Positions 61,556 through 64,000 of a stretch of DNA of 64,000 bases are shown piece by piece (position 1 is the first letter of the stretch; each line of letters opens with the position of its first letter). Where the stretch lies: the NCBI GenBank assembly GCA_020310875.1, contig CM035417.1, positions 111,085,148 to 111,149,147 on the forward strand. Reading direction: 5' to 3'. This DNA comes from Ceratopteris richardii. Taxonomy: Eukaryota; Streptophyta; Polypodiopsida; Polypodiales; Pteridaceae. The notes under the pieces were generated by a model that was given only the letters and a program-made list of their open reading frames with translations, was not told the DNA's origin and did no database searches. The translations under genes were made by a program, and so were the position numbers.

Positions 61556-62780
61556 CTAGGGTGGTGAATTATTAGGAGAATTGGAGGGTGTATTTGTAGA
61601 GGATCTAGTGGATGAAGAAACAGGATCAGGTGAAATAATCAGAGCAGAAGGTATGGTAGGGATGAGGGGTTGGCACGGGACAGACGGAGAGGAGGGAGTA
61701 GCAATGAGAGTGATGGCGATAACTTCTTGAACATTCATGGGTGGGGAAGCGAGGCGATTGGGGAGATCGTTAATAACTGCAGCCATAATGTCATGGGTGA
61801 TCGAGGAAATGGGAGGCAATGAAGAGGAAATTAGGTCCTTCATTACGGAACGAGGAGGGGTGGGGAAGACTTCAGCCACTTCCATCATGGGTCCTTTCAC
61901 AGCGATGACCTTAAGAGAGTCATCCACAACTTCTTTTTGAGTAAGGTGAATACGTATAGAGAGGTGCGGACAAAGCACTGGATGCAGGTGAAGAGGCGGT
62001 AGCTAAACGACACCGCTTGTTTGGGAAGTAGAGAAGCACTTCATCATCATCATCATCTTCGACATCCATATGGGAAGATGGGGCCCCAACGAGAAGAGGA
62101 GGTACTGGTGGAATGGCGTCCATAGGTAAGGCTATTGGTACCAAGAAGGAAAGTATTTGTGGTAGAATTGTTTGGGGGATTCACCCTTAAAAAATTGCTT
62201 GACAACTGCTTGGCATTCCTCGTGAATGCGATGGAAACAAAAGAACACCCAGTTGAAGGGCTCATCATGTGAAGCTGCCTCAACGATCGAGTACATCAGC
62301 CAGGAAACGCCATAGTTCTGCTTTTGGAGTTTGATGGATGATACGATGAATTGTATTGCATGGCATGCAAGGGTAGGGTGACACATGACGGCATAGTCAT
62401 TAGAAGATTTTTGTGGGAGCAGTTGATTCATGGTAGCTATAGGGAGTGGGAAACCTCAGTCCGGCCTTCATTTGCCAGATGGAGGTGGGCAATGATAGTG
62501 GAAAGAGTGATTTGGGTGGTAAATAAAGGATTCACAATAGGTTAGGCCATATTAGTGGATGGGCATGTGGCAATGGCACGAGCCAAAGTGTAAGATAGTA
62601 GGTGTGTGAGTATGTTGTGCCATGGAAATTCTGCAAATTGGACCAAGCCATGTACACAAAGGTATTCTATGAGCTCTTGAGAGATGTCGATACTAAAGAT
62701 AGTGATATGGAATAGAGACTCGATAGCGAGTGCAACACGAGTGCACACAAATACAATATGAGCACATATGTCACACAAAA
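61556..62780 (-). pseudogene. Unknown minus-strand protein remnant
   Basis: Four minus-strand frames follow one another with shifts. 62,542-62,778 reads IEYLCVHGLVQFAEFPWHN. 62,132-62,431 reads AHHPTLAC-like then NYGVSWLMYSIVEAASHDEP and FFCFHRIHEECQAVVKQFF. 61,920-62,144 has an acidic run DVEDDDDDEV. 61,556-61,978 has a low-complexity S/T/P tail. It looks like one decayed protein, perhaps transposon-encoded given its neighbours. I do not recognise the family. Confidence 0.4.
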
Positions 62781-62789
62781 TGCATAGAT

Positions 62790-64000
62790 TTCACAACACT
62801 CATGCAATAAAAGAGATACGTGTAAGAATTTTCGATGGATACCGGAATAACAACCAAAACAAATAGGTCTACAACAAGCACAAATTTGAGAGGAGTAAGG
62901 AGAACGAAAACCAAACTCTGCGAGCAAGGATGGTGGGCCATAATGGTGTAACTTAGAACCATTGAAGGGGTTGGGGAGAACTCCTCTCATAAGTTTGGTT
63001 AACCAAAAAGTATCCGGACCTTGAGCCGAAATACTGTAGGGACTGAACCACCAAAGCTTAAACTTTTGTGTAGTGTGATCAGATTTAAAATTATAGAATA
63101 AAACCAACTAGAGAACGTTAAACACAAGAGTCTTCACAAAACAATAATGGGTTTAAACCTCGTGGAACTGAGCTTCGTATAACAACAAAAAAAATTCCAA
63201 TCTTTGTTCATCAAGAGAGTGTAGAGTATCAAGTTGATCAAGTAACAATTTAGTTAGTAATAATTTGTTATCCAGAGCCACACCTAGATTGGGTACAACC
63301 ACCTCCATCGGGGCAACAACCTTGAGTCCATAGGCTAATTTAAACAGTGTACAATGTGTAGCTACTTTGTACGTGGTCCAATAAGCCCACAACACAATAG
63401 GCAAAAGTTGATCCCAGTGCTCATGATAGTCCAGAATAAGTTTCTTCATCATAATGAGCAATGCTTTATTAGTGCTTTGGGCCAAGCCATTAGCACACTA
63501 GTAATAAGGTGTACTGAACTTATGGATATTTTTAAACATGTGAATCAGAGCCTAAATAAGAGTGTTAGCGAGGTGGGTCCCTTGATCTGAGACAATTTCT
63601 AGTGGTAATCCAAACTGAGGGAAAACATCCCTCATCAAAAACTTAGCCACAACTTGAGCTGTAGCAGACTGGACTGCCCAGGCTTAAGCCCATCTTGTTG
63701 CATAATCAATACATGTGAGAATATATCGGTTATTAGGGGAAATAGCTGGAGGTGTGATGGATCCAATGAAATCCAACCCCCATTTCTAGAAGGGCTCTAG
63801 AGGTAGGACTGGTAGAAGAGGAAAATAATGTCACTGCAGAGGATCACCTGTCCATTGACAAGCATCACATTGTTTATCATAATCATACATATCTCGCTGA
63901 AAAATGTCCACTGGAGGGAATGCCTTTGTAAGCAAGGTTTTAAGTCGATCAAAAGTGAGCTGACATTCATGAGCCCAGTAAAATTGGCATGGAGGTACTA
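62790..64000 (-). pseudogene. Dead Gypsy integrase end (minus strand)
   Basis: Minus-strand translation from the window edge gives the end of a polymerase/RNase H region (HECQLTFDRLKTLL). The integrase zinc finger follows (CDACQW near 63,860), then the core (DFIGSITPPAISPN near 63,760; SDQGTHLAN near 63,580; NGLAQSTNKALL near 63,480). The C-terminal part (63,153-63,485; LPIVLWAYWTTYKV) and a post-integrase segment near 63,000-63,107 come last. The third catalytic residue, glutamate in NGLAES, is Q here. Several stops break it. It continues past the window edge. Confidence 0.87.

Overview
This is a stretch of nuclear DNA from a land plant with a large, transposon-packed genome. The evidence is the content. 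It holds Ty1/Copia and Ty3/Gypsy retrotransposons primed by initiator tRNA-Met, plant-type LINEs, CACTA DNA transposons, and captured pieces of two plant genes: a DCD-domain gene and the largest subunit of RNA polymerase IV/V. I cannot name the species. I see no ordinary intact host gene, no tRNA or rRNA gene and no CRISPR. The only long uninterrupted reading frames that look real are the young Copia element and a histone H3/CENH3-like gene.

Layout. (1) 1-22,437 is the left arm of a large direct duplication whose right arm is 35,450-55,711. Each arm carries, in order: a pair of diverged direct repeats around a dead Gypsy gag and a LINE piece; a dead minus-strand LINE (A); the 3' half of a second LINE (B); and a CACTA element inserted into LINE B. 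(2) 22,438-28,097 is a plus-strand Copia scrap followed by a decayed minus-strand Copia element with its primer-binding site. (3) 28,098-31,760 looks like one end of a different CACTA-type element, with an intact H3/CENH3-like gene and a broken transposase-like gene on the minus strand. (4) 32,450-35,316 is a decayed minus-strand Copia. (5) In the right arm, 40,434-45,091 holds extra LINE material absent from the left arm. (6) The right-arm CACTA is complete (49,683-57,515), with terminal inverted repeats and a 3-bp CAT target duplication. The 5' part of LINE B resumes directly beyond it (57,516-60,450). (7) 60,451-64,000 holds a weak unknown minus-strand reading frame and the integrase end of a dead Gypsy element.

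The most interesting parts. The CACTA element shows no transposase. Instead it carries plus-strand, intron-containing copies of a DCD domain and, tail-to-tail with them, minus-strand copies of the catalytic-core region of the RNA polymerase IV/V largest subunit. That enzyme makes the small-RNA precursors that silence transposons. The fragment is tandemly repeated, and every copy shares the same in-frame TAG, so it was already non-coding when it multiplied. Separately, 28,594-29,421 encodes a 275-residue protein that keeps the first residues of the H3 tail, then has a roughly 190-residue basic/proline-rich spacer, and ends in a CENH3-like histone fold lacking the last helix. It has a TATA box and a good start context.

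Order of events from nesting: LINE A, then LINE B into or beside it, then CACTA into LINE B, then the large duplication, then the Copia insertion into the left arm. The Copia LTRs are both 1,255 bp with about six mismatches.
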